Source: Tubiluchus corallicola (Eukaryota; Priapulida; Priapulimorpha; Priapulimorphida; Tubiluchidae). From it: DNA of 64,000 nucleotides. A program made the translations under genes and the position numbers. Of this stretch, positions 27,972-35,981 are shown in pieces (the first letter of the stretch is position 1; each line of letters starts with the position of its first letter). Under the pieces are notes generated by a model, which was given only the letters and a program-made list of their open reading frames with translations, ran no database searches and had not been told where the DNA came from. Where the stretch lies: the NCBI GenBank assembly GCA_030141605.1, contig JAQGDQ010000564.1:61962-125961 (forward strand), given 5' to 3'.

Positions 27972-29457
27972 GTTGTGTTGTTGTTGCTGTTGTTGTTGTT
28001 GTTGTTGTTGTTGTTGCAGTTGTGTTGTTGTTGTTTTTGCTGTTGTTGTTGTTGCAGTTGTGTTGTTGTTGCTGTTGTTGTGTTGTTGTTGTTGTTGTTG
28101 CAGTTGTGTTGTTGTTGTTGCTGCTGTTGTTGCTGTTGTTGTTGCTGTTGTTGTTCTTGCTGTTGTTGCTGCTGTTGTTGCTGTTGTCGTATTCGGTCGT
28201 CGTAGCTGTTGTTGCTCTTGCCTCTGCTTCTGCTATTGTTGTGTTTATTGCTGTAATTATCATTTAACACAGTGAAATCTGCGATCGAGTATACAACAAT
28301 AGAGTTTACTTAACCTTGATGTTTGTGGTAAGATCAAAATCTACCTTTAACGAGATGAGTGGCTGAGGCAGTCTTTCTGGGAACCAATCCATTTTGTGAC
28401 TAGGTATAACATTGCTTGACATAACAGCAGCCATTTTTTGGATTTCAGGGCAAGTTTATTTAGACGGTGCACCAGTGCTTTCTGATACGTATGAAGAATG
28501 TTTAGTTGAAGTAAAAGAAGAAGTTCATGGATTTTCTGGAGGTAACACAAATATCATATTAAGGTTGCGTAAGTCAGTTTTGCAAAATAACATGGTATGC
28601 TTCTGTTCAACATTTTAAAGAGTAGACTGTTTTCACCTACAATTCAAGATTGGGTCCCCTAAAATTGCTTTAAAGGAACTTTTACTCTTGTTCCCGCAAA
28701 ACTGTGAAGTCAATTTTAATTATGTGCCACAAATGGTAACAAAACATAAGAATGCAATGAATTTTGCAAACGATGACTATCGTGCGTCGTGCGGTACGTG
28801 CAACAAAGAGCACCGCATGTCCGTATGTTAATAAAATCCCGTGGAATATCAATAGAGTACTTCGTCTTTGGATCTCCTTAAAATAAATTTAACAAGCATT
28901 TTCACAGTACGAGCAATTGATCATCATCGTGAAAAGGTCAAAGGTCAAGTGTACCAGCAACGCATTCATGTACAGGTGGCAACGCCTCGCATCCCAAGCT
29001 ATTGTAATAGTAACAGTTTTAATAGCTAGCTAGAACCTTACCTTGTTCATTTTTTCTTGTTTCCAAGCAAGAACCTGCTAGTAAATCACTCTATGCACAG
29101 ACTAATGCATATTTAAGTAAAGACCACGTAAAAAACAAGTAAATTGACTGAACTGATGCGGCAGACGGCCTTGCTTTTCACACGTGTCACGTGACGGTTG
29201 TAGTTAAGACCCCTTACTGTAGTACACTTAAACTTTGTCTTGCAGCAACTGCGCGTGCGCACAACGACGTTTAAAAAATCAATAATTTCTTATTTGTTAC
29301 AGGTGCAATGGCGGCCTTAGCTTTCTCCATGATGTTAGTAGGGGCCATTCTAGCAGCACTGATTATGTACGCTTTCAGGAGGCATCATGATTATGTGCGG
29401 GCTTCAAATTCAACGATCCGATTTGCCAACGACGAAGCTGTAATGAGCGAATCATGA
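46..29457 (+). CDS. Partial multi-exon type I membrane protein: LolA-like modules, four PAN/Apple-like modules, TM helix
   Basis: Twenty-one exons join in phase: 46-173, 1524-1614, 2210-2346, 3747-3869, 6644-6755, 9910-10079, 11082-11198, 13075-13182, 14427-14556, 15297-15412, 15576-15639, 17397-17597, 19055-19237, 19965-20047, 21211-21373, 21810-21929, 22955-23074, 25051-25186, 27778-27899, 28449-28541, 29303-29457 (stop TGA). The 5' end lies outside the window. Exons 1-11 resemble eukaryotic LolA-like lipid-binding-fold modules: the motif RGIEVDQW in exon 2 recurs as RGIPVDVW in exon 7. Exons 12, 14-15, 16-17 and 18-19 carry PAN/Apple-type cysteine patterns (for example CADLCLENDCDIFGFC, and CAKACVEYSDDFECRSFDYC across exons 18-19). 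Exon 21 encodes a hydrophobic helix (AALAFSMMLVGAILAALIMY), then RRHH and a 26-residue tail, so the bulk is predicted extracellular. N-glycosylation sequons occur (NWT, NCT, NST). The exon 12 acceptor has a distant pyrimidine tract and is the weakest junction. The family assignment is inference; the exon chain is directly supported by phase. Confidence 0.8.
209..594 (+). mobile_element. MITE family M1, copy A
   Basis: Begins AATAAGCC and ends GCTTATT. Internally it has AGGTCAAAGGTTA near the left end and CTGCGCGTGCGCACAACG near the right. Collinear with the copies near 10.2, 19.5, 22.8, 29.0 and 63.5 kb. Located in the intron after exon 1. Confidence 0.8.
1620..2160. repeat. Imperfect trinucleotide tract (GTT/GAT/GCT)
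   Basis: About 540 bp of mixed GTT, GAT, GGT and GCT triplets begin directly after the donor of exon 2. Long open frames in both orientations are a consequence of the triplet period. Confidence 0.9.
2472..3019 (-). mobile_element. Full-length 5S rRNA-derived SINE with 11-bp target-site duplication
   Basis: On the minus strand the element starts with a 5S rRNA-like head (about 3017 to 2900): TACGGCC, GTTAAGCAACG, CTGGTTAGTACTTGGATG, GACCGCCTAGGAATACC and CTGTAGGCTT all match the 5S gene, covering the internal pol III control region with changes. A GC-rich body follows. The 3' end is GACAGAAGGATGCCAACC. Identical 11-bp direct repeats ATGTTTCATAG flank it at 2461-2471 and 3020-3030, so it was inserted by target-primed reverse transcription. 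It lies in the intron between exons 3 and 4 of the upstream membrane-protein gene, antisense to it. ORFs inside it are not genes. Confidence 0.88.
3137..3395. repeat. Dispersed repeat family R2, copy 1
   Basis: Shared with 6930-7140: AAAGGACAAGAAAA, GCAATTTTATGC, TTTTGTTTGTTTTC, GACGTCATATACGCACAACG and a following AAAAACTTTC in the same order. No coding capacity is seen; probably a short non-autonomous transposon. Confidence 0.7.
3556..3793. repeat. 119-bp tandem duplication containing intron end, acceptor and head of exon 4
   Basis: Two copies (3556-3674 and 3675-3793) run from an AACTGTGTT motif through TTTCTTAG to ACACGAAAGATTT. The second copy supplies the real acceptor and the first 47 nt of exon 4 (3747). 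The first keeps an identical acceptor (TTTCTTAG ending at 3627) but reaches TTGCCATATTGA instead of the exon body, so it is a decoy. Confidence 0.92.
3935..4590. repeat. Pentanucleotide satellite (CTGTG, ACTGC, ACTAC blocks)
   Basis: About 130 copies of a 5-bp unit lie in the intron after exon 4. Composition shifts along the array: TGCTG at the left, then alternating ACTGC/ACTAC blocks, then almost pure ACTAC, with degenerate TTATATT-like units at both ends. The open frames it creates are artefacts. Confidence 0.95.
4802..6277 (-). repeat. 60-bp minisatellite (24 copies), open on the minus strand as an acidic 20-aa repeat
   Basis: Twenty-four near-perfect 60-bp units fill the intron between exons 4 and 5. 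On the minus strand one frame is open from ATG 6277 to TAG 4802, repeating DEDKILEDPASEDD-type units and ending in a unique EEELDVLELNSEHH. The ATG is preceded by an acceptor-like TTGCTACACAG, so an antisense exon is conceivable. Differences between units are mostly amino-acid changing (Ala/Val/Thr, Asp/Glu, Glu/Lys, Asp/Gly) with few silent ones, as expected of a neutral satellite whose period happens to be a multiple of three. I treat it as a repeat, not a gene. Confidence 0.85.
6930..7140. repeat. Dispersed repeat family R2, copy 2
   Basis: Collinear with 3137-3395 (AAAGGACAAGAAAA through GACGTCATATACGCACAACG to AAAAACTTTC). It lies in the intron between exons 5 and 6. Confidence 0.7.
7227..7290 (-). 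mobile_element. Degenerate 5S-like fragment, probably an old SINE head
   Basis: The plus strand carries CACGCATCCA, then TGTTGCTTAATTTCG and CCTGGCGAAAA, in the same order and spacing as the 5S-derived head at 2900-3017. The match is weak and ends abruptly on both sides. Confidence 0.45.
7616..7912 (+). mobile_element. Degraded LINE reverse-transcriptase C-terminal fragment
   Basis: Translating with interruptions gives IDAFQRRNYRNILGI and, after in-frame stops, LRWI-stop-HVIRLPDDNPLK followed by EVLKKEKKPQGRS. This is the order typical of the end of a non-LTR retrotransposon RT ORF (RW-GHV-R block). Several stops show it is dead. It runs straight into the 36-bp array, which appears to have grown from its last codons. 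Confidence 0.75.
7913..9720. repeat. 36-bp minisatellite (about 50 copies) derived from a LINE 3' coding end
   Basis: The unit GGTTGTGGGTGACAGAGCAG plus CATGGAGTAAGTGGGA repeats for 1.8 kb. In one plus frame each unit reads WEVVGDRAAWSK, resembling the closing residues of LINE ORFs. The last unit passes into KRDNKGHVTGRVTPEMM and a short GATGATGAT tail, like a LINE 3' end. The several frames open on both strands follow from the 36-bp period. Confidence 0.92.
10167..10556 (+). mobile_element. MITE family M1, copy B
   Basis: Collinear with copy A: GATTGATGATGATCGTGAA, AGGTCAAAGGTTAAGTG, CAAGCAAGATCCTGCTAGTA, and TGCGCGTGCGCACAACG, then CTGTTAAAAGGCT, a decayed terminal repeat. Confidence 0.8.
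10595..11065 (+). repeat. Dispersed repeat family R3, copy 1
   Basis: Shared with 14700-15245 and 20640-21125: TTCACGTTCGC, TGTACCTCTCAGTT, CACTGTACTTCAATTTTC, GTTAGTTTGTGACG-like, TTAATTAAGTTTTTA and ATATGAAAAATC in order. It contains no credible ORF and ends just before exon 7. Confidence 0.75.
11546..12525. repeat. 46-bp minisatellite (about 21 copies) resembling PAN exon 18
   Basis: The unit contains ATGTGCAAAGCATGTGTGGA then ATACAGCAGTAAATGTTACTG. Its first half differs from the end of exon 18 (TGTGCCAAAGCATGTGTGGA, ATATAGC) by only two changes, although exon 18 is 13 kb downstream. The array passes into a segment that is also duplicated downstream of exon 18. Confidence 0.92.
12526..12679. 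repeat. Segment duplicated between intron 7 and intron 18 (copy 1)
   Basis: From GATTTGACAATAAGTACATT through AAGCATAATTATTGAAATAG to GTACAAGATATATAT, near-identical to 25930-26104. The shared block continues through the adjacent LTR-like element in both places. Confidence 0.88.
12680..13037 (+). mobile_element. LTR-like element (solo), copy without matching target duplication
   Basis: Begins TGTTGTGGAGACCC and ends AAGCACAACA. Contains a TATA-like GATATATAAGG and a later AATAAA (CATAATAAACTAG). Left flank TATAT, right flank CGATT: no duplication, consistent with this copy having arrived as part of a larger duplicated segment. Confidence 0.75.
14700..15245 (+). repeat. Dispersed repeat family R3, copy 2
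   Basis: Collinear with 10595-11065, with an extra block containing GTGACAAACTACACGTGTTT that is shared with the third copy. Located in the intron before exon 10. Confidence 0.75.
16225..17060. repeat. 31-bp minisatellite (about 27 copies)
   Basis: Units of the form CCTCGTTATAACGCCCCTTT with ATAATGTCAA, with GGTATAAC and GTTATTAC variants interspersed. Intron between exons 11 and 12. Confidence 0.92.
17704..18030. repeat. Imperfect (GAT)n tract
   Basis: About 330 bp of GAT with GAC, GGT and AAT variants, starting about 105 bp after the exon 12 donor. Asp-rich and Met-rich open frames here are artefacts. Confidence 0.93.
19379..19679 (-). mobile_element. MITE family M1, copy C (internally deleted)
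   Basis: Reverse orientation: CGTTGTGCGCACGCGCAG, AGGTCAAAGGTTAAGTG, CACTTAACCTTTGACCTTTT and the terminal repeat CTGTGAAAAGGCTTATT. Shorter than the other copies because part of the middle is missing. Confidence 0.8.
19815..19955. repeat. (AAT)n and (AACGAT)n microsatellite
   Basis: GATAACGATAACGATAACGA then about 30 AAT triplets, ending 10 bp before the exon 14 acceptor. Confidence 0.95.
20640..21125 (+). repeat. Dispersed repeat family R3, copy 3
   Basis: Collinear with the two copies above (CACACAAACACAATTTCACG through AATTAAGTTTTTAATCTA to ATGAAATATTATG). Located in the intron before exon 15. Confidence 0.75.
21458..21716 (-). mobile_element. 5'-truncated copy of the same SINE with (AAC)n tail
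   Basis: About 250 bp are nearly identical to the tail half of the 2472-3019 element (GAGAGTCAGTTATTGATCAC, CTCCAGGGCGCACGCCTG). On the minus strand it ends GGATGCCAACAACAACAACA, showing the family's AAC-repeat tail. The 5S head is missing, as expected for 5' truncation. It lies in the intron between exons 15 and 16. Confidence 0.85.
22051..22740. repeat. 123-bp tandem repeat (about 5.6 copies)
   Basis: Copies start at about 22051, 22174, 22297, 22420, 22543 and 22666 with GCACACCACAAGCACTTGCA and differ by a few bases. Related text (TAACACACCACAGACAGTTAC) occurs twice at 18340-18425, pointing to a seed elsewhere in the same gene. Confidence 0.93.
22743..22930 (-). mobile_element. MITE family M1, copy D (one end only)
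   Basis: Contains GGTTCTAGCTAGCTGTT, ACACAAATGCGTTGTCTGGT and TTGACCTTTGACCTTTT, then an AATTGTGAAAAAGCTTA end. It sits just upstream of the exon 17 acceptor. Confidence 0.75.
23075..25050. other. Intron 17: no gene seen, one tetranucleotide tract
   Basis: Two kb between exons 17 and 18. At 24758-24920 there is a (GACA)n/(GACT)n tract with blocks of CAGA and CTGA units. The rest shows no coding pattern, no family shared within the window and no RNA gene that I can recognise. Confidence 0.7.
25187..25929. repeat. Array of exon 18 end plus 5' splice site
   Basis: Exon 18 ends GAATGCAG/GTATGTGCTAAATC. The first following units repeat TTTTGAATGCAGGTATGTGC, so the donor itself is copied; later units drift to TTGACAGCATGTATGTG. 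Units of about 46-60 bp alternate AAATCATGTTGGCTACAGC and AAGTATGTGTGAAATACAGC, both related to the exon text AAAGCATGTGTGGAATATAGC. Confidence 0.88.
25930..26104. repeat. Segment duplicated between intron 7 and intron 18 (copy 2)
   Basis: Near-identical to 12526-12679. It joins the end of the exon-18-derived array to the LTR at 26105. Confidence 0.88.
26105..26439 (+). mobile_element. Solo LTR with TATAT target duplication
   Basis: Starts TGTTGTGGAGACCC, ends AAACACAACA, and is flanked by TATAT on both sides (26100-26104, 26440-26444). It lacks about 23 bp present in the 12680 copy near the TATA region. The duplication is low-complexity, so support is moderate. Confidence 0.75.
26440..27777. 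other. Remainder of intron 18, with a 140-bp tandem duplication
   Basis: Two successive copies (from about 27054 and 27194) share CTTTCTCTAGTTCTAGATCT and both end AATAAATTGAAATTGAATTG or close to it. The ATTGAA-type end looks like a retroposon 3' tail. No gene is seen. Confidence 0.6.
27920..28185. repeat. (GTT)n/(GCT)n trinucleotide tract
   Basis: Begins about 20 bp after the donor of exon 19. Poly-Gln, poly-Leu and poly-Cys frames here are artefacts. Confidence 0.95.
28891..29287 (+). mobile_element. MITE family M1, copy E
   Basis: Collinear with the family and contains AGGTCAAAGGTCA (28935-28947) and CTGCGCGTGCGCACAACG. Its right end is only about 15 bp from the acceptor of the terminal (TM) exon at 29303. 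Confidence 0.8.
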
Positions 29458-29884
29458 AGATGTAATTAAAAATTAGCTAATTAATGTGACTAACGAGAAA
29501 GCATATTATTATTACGTAATGGCGTATTCATGAAGCAAATAGTAGAGTCATATCAACTTAAACTATTGTGTATATATTAGGCTAGCAGACACATGTATCT
29601 TTGAACAGTGGCGTAACTAGTGGGGGAGCAAGGGGAGCAAGCACTACCCCTTGAAACATTTTTCAAAATTGGCTCATTTTCTCAAGAAATATTTAGTTCA
29701 CAACCATTGTTCATATATATTAGGCTAGAAGACTCATATATCTTTGATCAGTGGCGTAACTAGTGGGGGACCAAGGGGAGCAAGCACTACCCCTTGAAAC
29801 ATTTTTCAAAATTGGCGCGTTTTCTCAACAAATATTTAGTTCATTCACGCGATTGCTGAACGATCCTTTAATTGGTTGAAACTG

Positions 29885-30135
29885 ATTGTTGTTTATTTAT
29901 TTCACAACAACACAAATACACAATCAATACATTAAAAGAAACAAAAAGTTATCAATAATTCAATGAATAACAAACAGTAAGATACATAATAGGAAGCAAA
30001 TTTTGGAAAAAATGATTTAAACTGTCTTTAGACGTAGGTGAACCAATGGTAAACAAAGATAGTGATATCACTACTTCCTCTAATACTGGTGTCTAAACAA
30101 CGTTATGACAACCTAAACAGCACATTACATAAGTT
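29885..30135 (-). mobile_element. Second LINE-like 3' end
   Basis: The minus strand ends GAAATAAATAAACAACAATC, a tail parallel to that of the fragment above but with different 3' UTR sequence. No coding remains. It interrupts the left Foldback arm at the GGTTGAAACTG/ATTGTTG join. Confidence 0.5.
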
Positions 30136-30175
30136 ATATATATATATATATATAATATATATATAAGTTACAAGT

Positions 30176-30780
30176 TTATTTATTTCCACTCTGCATCTAA
30201 CAGTTATAATAAAAATACAGATAATTTCATAGAAGTAAATATAAATATAAATGCAATATTATCCAGAAATTACAAAAGAGATTTTTATGCAGCATATACA
30301 TTACATTACAGAATAATTTTGATGCATGCAGTTTGAGCCTAAAAGCATAGCTTGACAGGCCAAGTTGTACGTGGAAATCTTAAATAATAATATATACATA
30401 AAAGTGGGGGGGGGGAGTAGTGAATGAAAGATGAAATGGAGCGAGAACTAAGAAAAACTGTGATCATGTATATAAAGTGTTCAGTAACCTGTTGAGCATA
30501 GTCACGTTTTATTAAGATTACTGTGGAAAAAGAATGCAGGTGATTACCATTATCAAACTGTGTTACTCTCAATACTTTTGAAATATTTCTTTTCTGACGG
30601 TTTTTTTAAAAGTTGAAAGGGAGTGACTACATTTTGAATTGCGGCTTAGTCTATTCCAGAGGACTGGTCCCATATAGCTAATGAAATGTTTCGCGATATT
30701 TACAAATATACTAACTTGACTTTCAAAACACTGTGGGGTTGAAAGATAAACAAGAGAATTATCGCTGTTGTATGTTGCTT
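30176..30780 (-). mobile_element. LINE 3' fragment inserted in the left Foldback arm
   Basis: On the minus strand an open stretch ends FISYMGPVLWNRLS and FKKTVRKEIFQKY with a stop at 30571-30569. The GP-LWN-L and FK--L motifs are typical of the C-terminus of non-LTR retrotransposon ORF2. The 3' UTR follows and ends AAATAAATAAACTTGTAAC. Confidence 0.8.
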
Positions 30781-31299
30781 AGTAAATTCGTATACAGTTT
30801 CACTTTGAGCGCATAACTAATTTAGATATACTCTATATGTTTAATGGTTTGCTATATATACAAATCGTAACTTCGATATACAATGGACGAGGATAGATTG
30901 TGTGGGTTTAGCTTTGATCTCCATTGAAAGAAATTTGGCTACTGAGATGGATTATAATGAAGTTATAAATTACGTTGCTAGCAATGAAGCCTAGATGAAA
31001 GAGACGGTTGTAGTTCCTTTATGATACCCTTCCCACAATGCATTCAGTTTGTTTTCATTTTACGTTTAAAATTAAAACGAATAAAACAACACATCATGTT
31101 TTAATTATGTTTTGAGATTTAAGAACTTATTGTAAAACTTTTTGTTGCGTTTTAGTTTTAAACACAAAATAACAATTATGAACTTCATTTAAAACTGTAT
31201 CCTCCAAAGTGTTTTGATTTTAAACACAAAATTAAATCGTATAATCGATGCGTTAAAAATTGTTTGGTATGTGTCACGGCGCCCTTGTTTATGCACTTG

Positions 31300-32570
31300 C
31301 TCCCCCTAACTTTAGAACGGCTATGCCCCTGTCACAGTGTCTTTTATGTGCTTGCTCCCCCTAGCTTTAGAACCTGGCTATGCCCCTGTCACGGCGTCTT
31401 TTGTATGTGCTTACTCCCCCTAGCTTTAGAACCTGGCTATGCCCCTGTCACGGCGTCTTTTGTATGTGCTTACTCCCCCTAGCTTTAGAACCTGGCTACG
31501 CCCCTGTCAAGGCGTCTTTTGTATGTGCTTGCTCCCCCTAGCTTTAGAACCTGGCTACGCCCCTGTCACAGTGTATTTTTTATGTGCTTGCTCCCCCTAG
31601 CTTTAGAACCTGGCTACGCCCCTGTCACAGTGCTTTTTTTATGTGCTTGCTCCCCCTAACTTTAGAACCTGGCTATGCCCCTGTCACAGCATCTTTTGTA
31701 TGTGCTTACTCCCCCTAACTTTAGAACCTGGCTACGCCCCTGTCACGGCGTCTTTTGTATGTGCTTACTCCCCCTAGCTTTAGAACCTGGTTACGCCCCT
31801 GTCACGGCGTCTTTTGTATGTGCTTGCTCCCCCTAGCTTCAGAACCTGGCTACGCCCCTGTCACAGTGTCTTTTGTATGTGCTTGCTCCCTCTAACTTTA
31901 GAACCTGGCTATGCCCCTGTCACAGTGTCTTTTTATGTACTCGCTCCCCCTAACTTTAGAACCTGGCTATGCCCCTGTCACAGCATCTTTTGTATGTGCT
32001 TACTCCCCCTAGCTTTAGAACCTGGCTATGCCCCTGTCACAGCATCTTTTGTATGTGCTTACTCCCCCTAACTTTAGAACCTGGTTACGCCCCTGTCACG
32101 GCACCTTTTGTATGTGCTTACTCCCCCTAACTTTAGAACCTGGCTACGCCCCTGTCACAGCATCTTTTGTATGTGCTTGCTCCCTCTAACTTTAGAACCT
32201 GGCTACGCCCCTGCCACAGCATCTTTTGTATGTGCTTGCTCCCTCTAACTTTAGAACCTGGTTACGCCCCTGTCACAGCATCTTTTGTATGTGCTTGCTC
32301 CCTCTAACTTTAGAACCTGGTTACGCCCCTGTCACGGCACCTTTTGTATGTGCTTACTCCCCCTAACTTTAGAACCTGGCTACGCCCCTGTCACAGTGTC
32401 TTTTGTATGTGCTTGCTCCCCCTAACTTTAGAACCTGGCTACGCCCCTGTCACAGTGTCTTTTGTATGTGCTTGCTCCCCCTAACTTTAGAACCTGGCTA
32501 CGCCCCTGTCACAGTGTCTTTGTATGTGCTTGCTCCCCCTAACTTTAGAACCTGACTACGACCCTGATGT
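31300..32570. repeat. 59-bp array, left arm (about 21 copies)
   Basis: Unit TAGAACCTGGCTACGCCCCT plus GTCACAGTGTCTTTTGTATG and TGCTTGCTCCCCCTAACTT, with 58-60 bp variants. Confidence 0.95.
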
Positions 32571-33447
32571 ACAGCGATTACTTACCTCTAAACTGGATTT
32601 TGTATCTGATAACACAGGTAATAACAAACTGAGAACATCACTTCTATTTGAGCCAGCGTAAGCTAAACCTAACCTGCAACACAATGACACAAACTCATGT
32701 TATATAATAACAGAAAATATTTTTGTGTTCATTCATTTGTTATAGAGCCTTCAAATTATGTAGCACTCTACTGTTTGCCTGTATATATAGTAATGCTGCA
32801 GATTTAAACAAAATTCAGAAGATTATCGATTTTGCAGCCTGGAGCCATGTCGAACCGGTGCAAGACCACACATCTGACGTCATTATAAATTTGAAACTTT
32901 TATATGATAAAGAATTAGCTATTTTTGCAGAAGCTTGCTTGCTTCACAAAATGCAGGGATGAGAAAAAACTCTGAAACAGGTTGGGCGTTGAGGGGCCAA
33001 GCCCCCTTGGAGCCAGCAAGAAATTGCAATTTTGTGACCATAGAGAGCCTCTAAGTGGACTTAAAATATCAGTTACCTTGTTTCATGCATAATTTAAAAT
33101 ACACAACTATCAAGGATACATGATACCTAATTGTCTGAAAAATGCCTAAGTACTGGCCGCTCCTATGCAAAAGTATAAAAACAGTCTGCAATTGACTCAA
33201 ATAACTCCGCACAATTGATTCTATATTTTTATACATAGAGATCTACACGTGGTTACACTGATGTACGTGATGTAAACAAAGTGACGGCCTGCCAACTAGC
33301 GGTCAGCTTGTGAAATAACGTACTGGGTCCGTAAAAATTTTCTCAACGAATTTACGAAAATGGCACTACTGGTCTTCCAAAAACTCAGAATATTCTAATC
33401 CCTGAAAATATTAATCACTAAAAAAATCAACTTGCATCCATAAAAAA
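32571..33447. other. Centre of the Foldback-like element, no recognised gene
   Basis: The longest frame here is about 79 codons (32723-32962, plus) and resembles nothing I know. Its end is followed by a possible GGGCCAAGCCCCCTTGG palindrome. No support for a transposase. Confidence 0.5.
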
Positions 33448-33752
33448 GACGCCGTGACAGGGGCGTAGCCAGGTTCTAAAGCTAGGGGGAGTAAGCACAT
33501 ACAAAAGACGCCGTGACAGGGGCGTAGCCAGGTTCTAAAGTTAGGGGGAGTAAGCACATACAAAAGACGCTGTGACAGGGGCATAGCCAGGTTCTAAAGC
33601 TAGGGGGAGCAAGCACATAAAAAATACACTGTGACAGGGGCATAGACAGGTTCTAAAGCTAGGGGGAGCAAGCACATAAAAAATACACTGTGACAGGGGC
33701 ATAGACAGGTTCTAAAGCTAGGGGGAGCAAGCACATACAAAAGACGCCGTCA
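33448..33752. repeat. 59-bp array, right arm, inverted (about 5 copies)
   Basis: Units read GACAGGGGCGTAGCCAGGTT, CTAAAGCTAGGGGGAG and AAGCACATACAAAAGACGC: the reverse complement of the left-arm unit. Confidence 0.95.
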
Positions 33753-34511
33753 CACATGCTAAACAATTTTTAACGCACTTATTGTACATTTTAATTTTGT
33801 GTTTAAAATCAAAACATGAGGAAGACGCAGTTTTAAAGGAAGTACATAATAGTTATTTTGTATTTAAAATTAAAACAAAATTAAAAGTTTAGAGTAAGCT
33901 CTTAAATATCAAAACATGTTAAAAATGAGCATTATTTAATTATTTTAATTTCAAACGTAAAATGAAAACAAAATGAATCATTGTGAAAAATGTATGACAA
34001 AGGAACTACAACAGTCTCTTTCATCTAGGCTTCATTCCAGCAAAATAATCTGTAACTTTATTATAATCCACCTCAGTAGCCAACTCTCTCTTTCAATGAA
34101 AAGCAAAGCTAACCCAGACAATCTATCCTAGTCCATTGCAGAACGAAGGTAGGACTTTATCTAATTCAGCTGACTAAAGGACCATTCAGCAACCCCACAA
34201 GTGAATTAAAAATTGTTGAAAAGGTGCCAATTTTGAAAAAAAACATGCTAGGGGGAGCTGTTGCTTATCATTTCTTTTTATGTCTTCTGGATGCTGTTTG
34301 GTACATTGTATTTTTGGTCGGATCAAGTCATAAACTAACAGAAACGACTTTCGATCCCCAGGCTTGAGAAAGAAAGTTTATTTTGACAACATAATATATG
34401 CAAAGAAAACATAAAATAGTACCTCATATATCAGATTCAGACAAAGATCACAACAAACCACGGTAATTAGAGTCAGAAAAAATACACATTTCTACACAAT
34501 TTTGCATTTTC

Positions 34512-34670
34512 ATCATCATCATCATACGCCCGTCACGTCTATTGTAGACATTGGGCAGGCAGAATTCTAAAATAAAAGAAATCTGCCTTCAGACAGGTAA
34601 ACGCAGCAGTAATCAGCAAAAAAACTAGACACTGCTACGCCAGTGGCTTGTCAGCACCACTTCCGAATTA
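34512..34670 (-). mobile_element. Short retroposon 3' end with 11-bp target duplication
   Basis: A 159-bp insert is flanked by TTTGCATTTTC at 34501-34511 and 34671-34681. On the minus strand it ends GACGGGCGTATGATGATGATG, a LINE-type (ATG)n tail. It is 5' truncated and non-coding. Confidence 0.85.
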
Positions 34671-34917
34671 TTTGCATTTTCCACAACCTCAAGAGGGAAC
34701 ACAATGTGGGAAACCTTAAACCCTCCAAACAACACAGAGATTCAGTAATTCACAAGGACCACTACAGGACCCAATGGAGCCCAGAGTCAAGTTAAGTCGT
34801 CAGAGTGCACCATAGTGCTACTGATCATAGTTGGGTACTGAGAATTGGCCGGTGCTTCATAATAATATTTAATATCCTGAGGTTCAGAATATCTCCTGCA
34901 CTATGCAAGGTGTTACC

Positions 34918-35765
34918 AGTGCAGTAAAGGTTGTGACATTTTACAATAGTTCAAAATTGGTTCTAGTACACTATAGGTTGTGACATTTTACAATAGTTCA
35001 AAATTGGTTCTAGTGCACTAAAGGTTGTGACATTTTACAATAGTTCAAAATTGGTTCTAGTGCTCTATAGGTTGTGACATTTTACAATAGTTCAAAATTG
35101 GTTCTAGTGCACTAAAGGTTGTGACATTTTACAATAGTTCAAAATTGGTTCTAGTGCACTAAAGGTTGTGACATTTTACAATAGTTCAAAATTGGTTCTA
35201 GTGCACTATAGGTTGTGACATTTTACAATAGTTCAAAATTGGTTCTAGTGCACTATAGGTTGTGACATTTTACAATAGTTCAAAATTGGTTCTAGTGCAC
35301 TAAAGGTTGTGACATTTTACAATAGTTTGAAACTGGTTCTAGTGCACTAAATTTTGTGACATTTTACAATAGTTCAAAATTGGTTCTAGTGCACTAAAGG
35401 TTGTGACATTTTACAATAGTTCAAAATTGGTTCTAGTGCACTAAAGGTTGTGACATTTTACAATAGTTCAAAATTGGTTCTAGTGCACTAAAGGTTGTGA
35501 CATTTTACAATAGTTCAAAATTGGTTCTAGTGCACTATAGGTTGTGACATTTTACAATAGTTTGAAACTGGTACTAGTGCACTATAGGTTGTGACATTTT
35601 ACAATAGTTCAAAATTGGTTCTAGTGCACTAAAGGTTGTGACATTTTACAATAGTTTGAAACTGGTACTAGTGCACTAAATTTTGTGACATTTTACAATA
35701 GTTCAAAATTGGTTCTAGTGCACTAAAGGTTGTGACATTTTACAGTAGTTCAAAACTGGCACTAA
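34918..35765. repeat. 47-bp minisatellite (about 18 copies)
   Basis: Unit GGTTGTGACATTTTACAATA plus GTTCAAAATTGGTTCTAGTG and CACTAAA, with CTATA/CTAAA and TTTGAAACTGG variants. It lies upstream of the first visible PSMD2 exon. Confidence 0.95.
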
Positions 35766-35981
35766 CTACCAGTTTAGCAGAAATAAGGCAGTGACTTAGG
35801 GACATTTTCACAGAGAAAAGGGACTAAATGTTCAAATTGTTAGGAAATCATAGGAAATCGAAAGATGCCAGGTGGTCCAGAAAATCAATAACCGTAAAAC
35901 AGCGCACATGTTTGTTGTCGATCTTGTATTCGAATTTGTTCATTTTATACGATTATTCAAAGTTTGCCTTGAATTCGTGCA

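Larger units (their letters stand above)
29605..34258. mobile_element. Foldback-like element with long inverted arms carrying tandem arrays
   Basis: The left end (CAGTGGCGTAACTAGTGGGG) is duplicated in tandem (about 134 bp, second copy at 29749). Left-arm text, such as GATTGCTGAACGATCCTTTA, GAAGCCTAGATGAAAGAGAC, TTGTAGTTCCTTT and GCGTTAAAAATTGTTT, recurs inverted in the right arm (33760-34258). Inside each arm lies an array of about 59-bp units that begin like the element's own end (CAGGGGCGTAGCCAGGTTCT): about 21 copies at 31300-32570 and about 5 inverted copies at 33448-33752. This is the structure of Foldback/Galileo/TU elements. No transposase was found. Confidence 0.75.

Noticed and set aside
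34918-35765. CRISPR-like regular repeats
   Set aside because: Units are directly adjacent without unique spacers, and the context is an animal genome.
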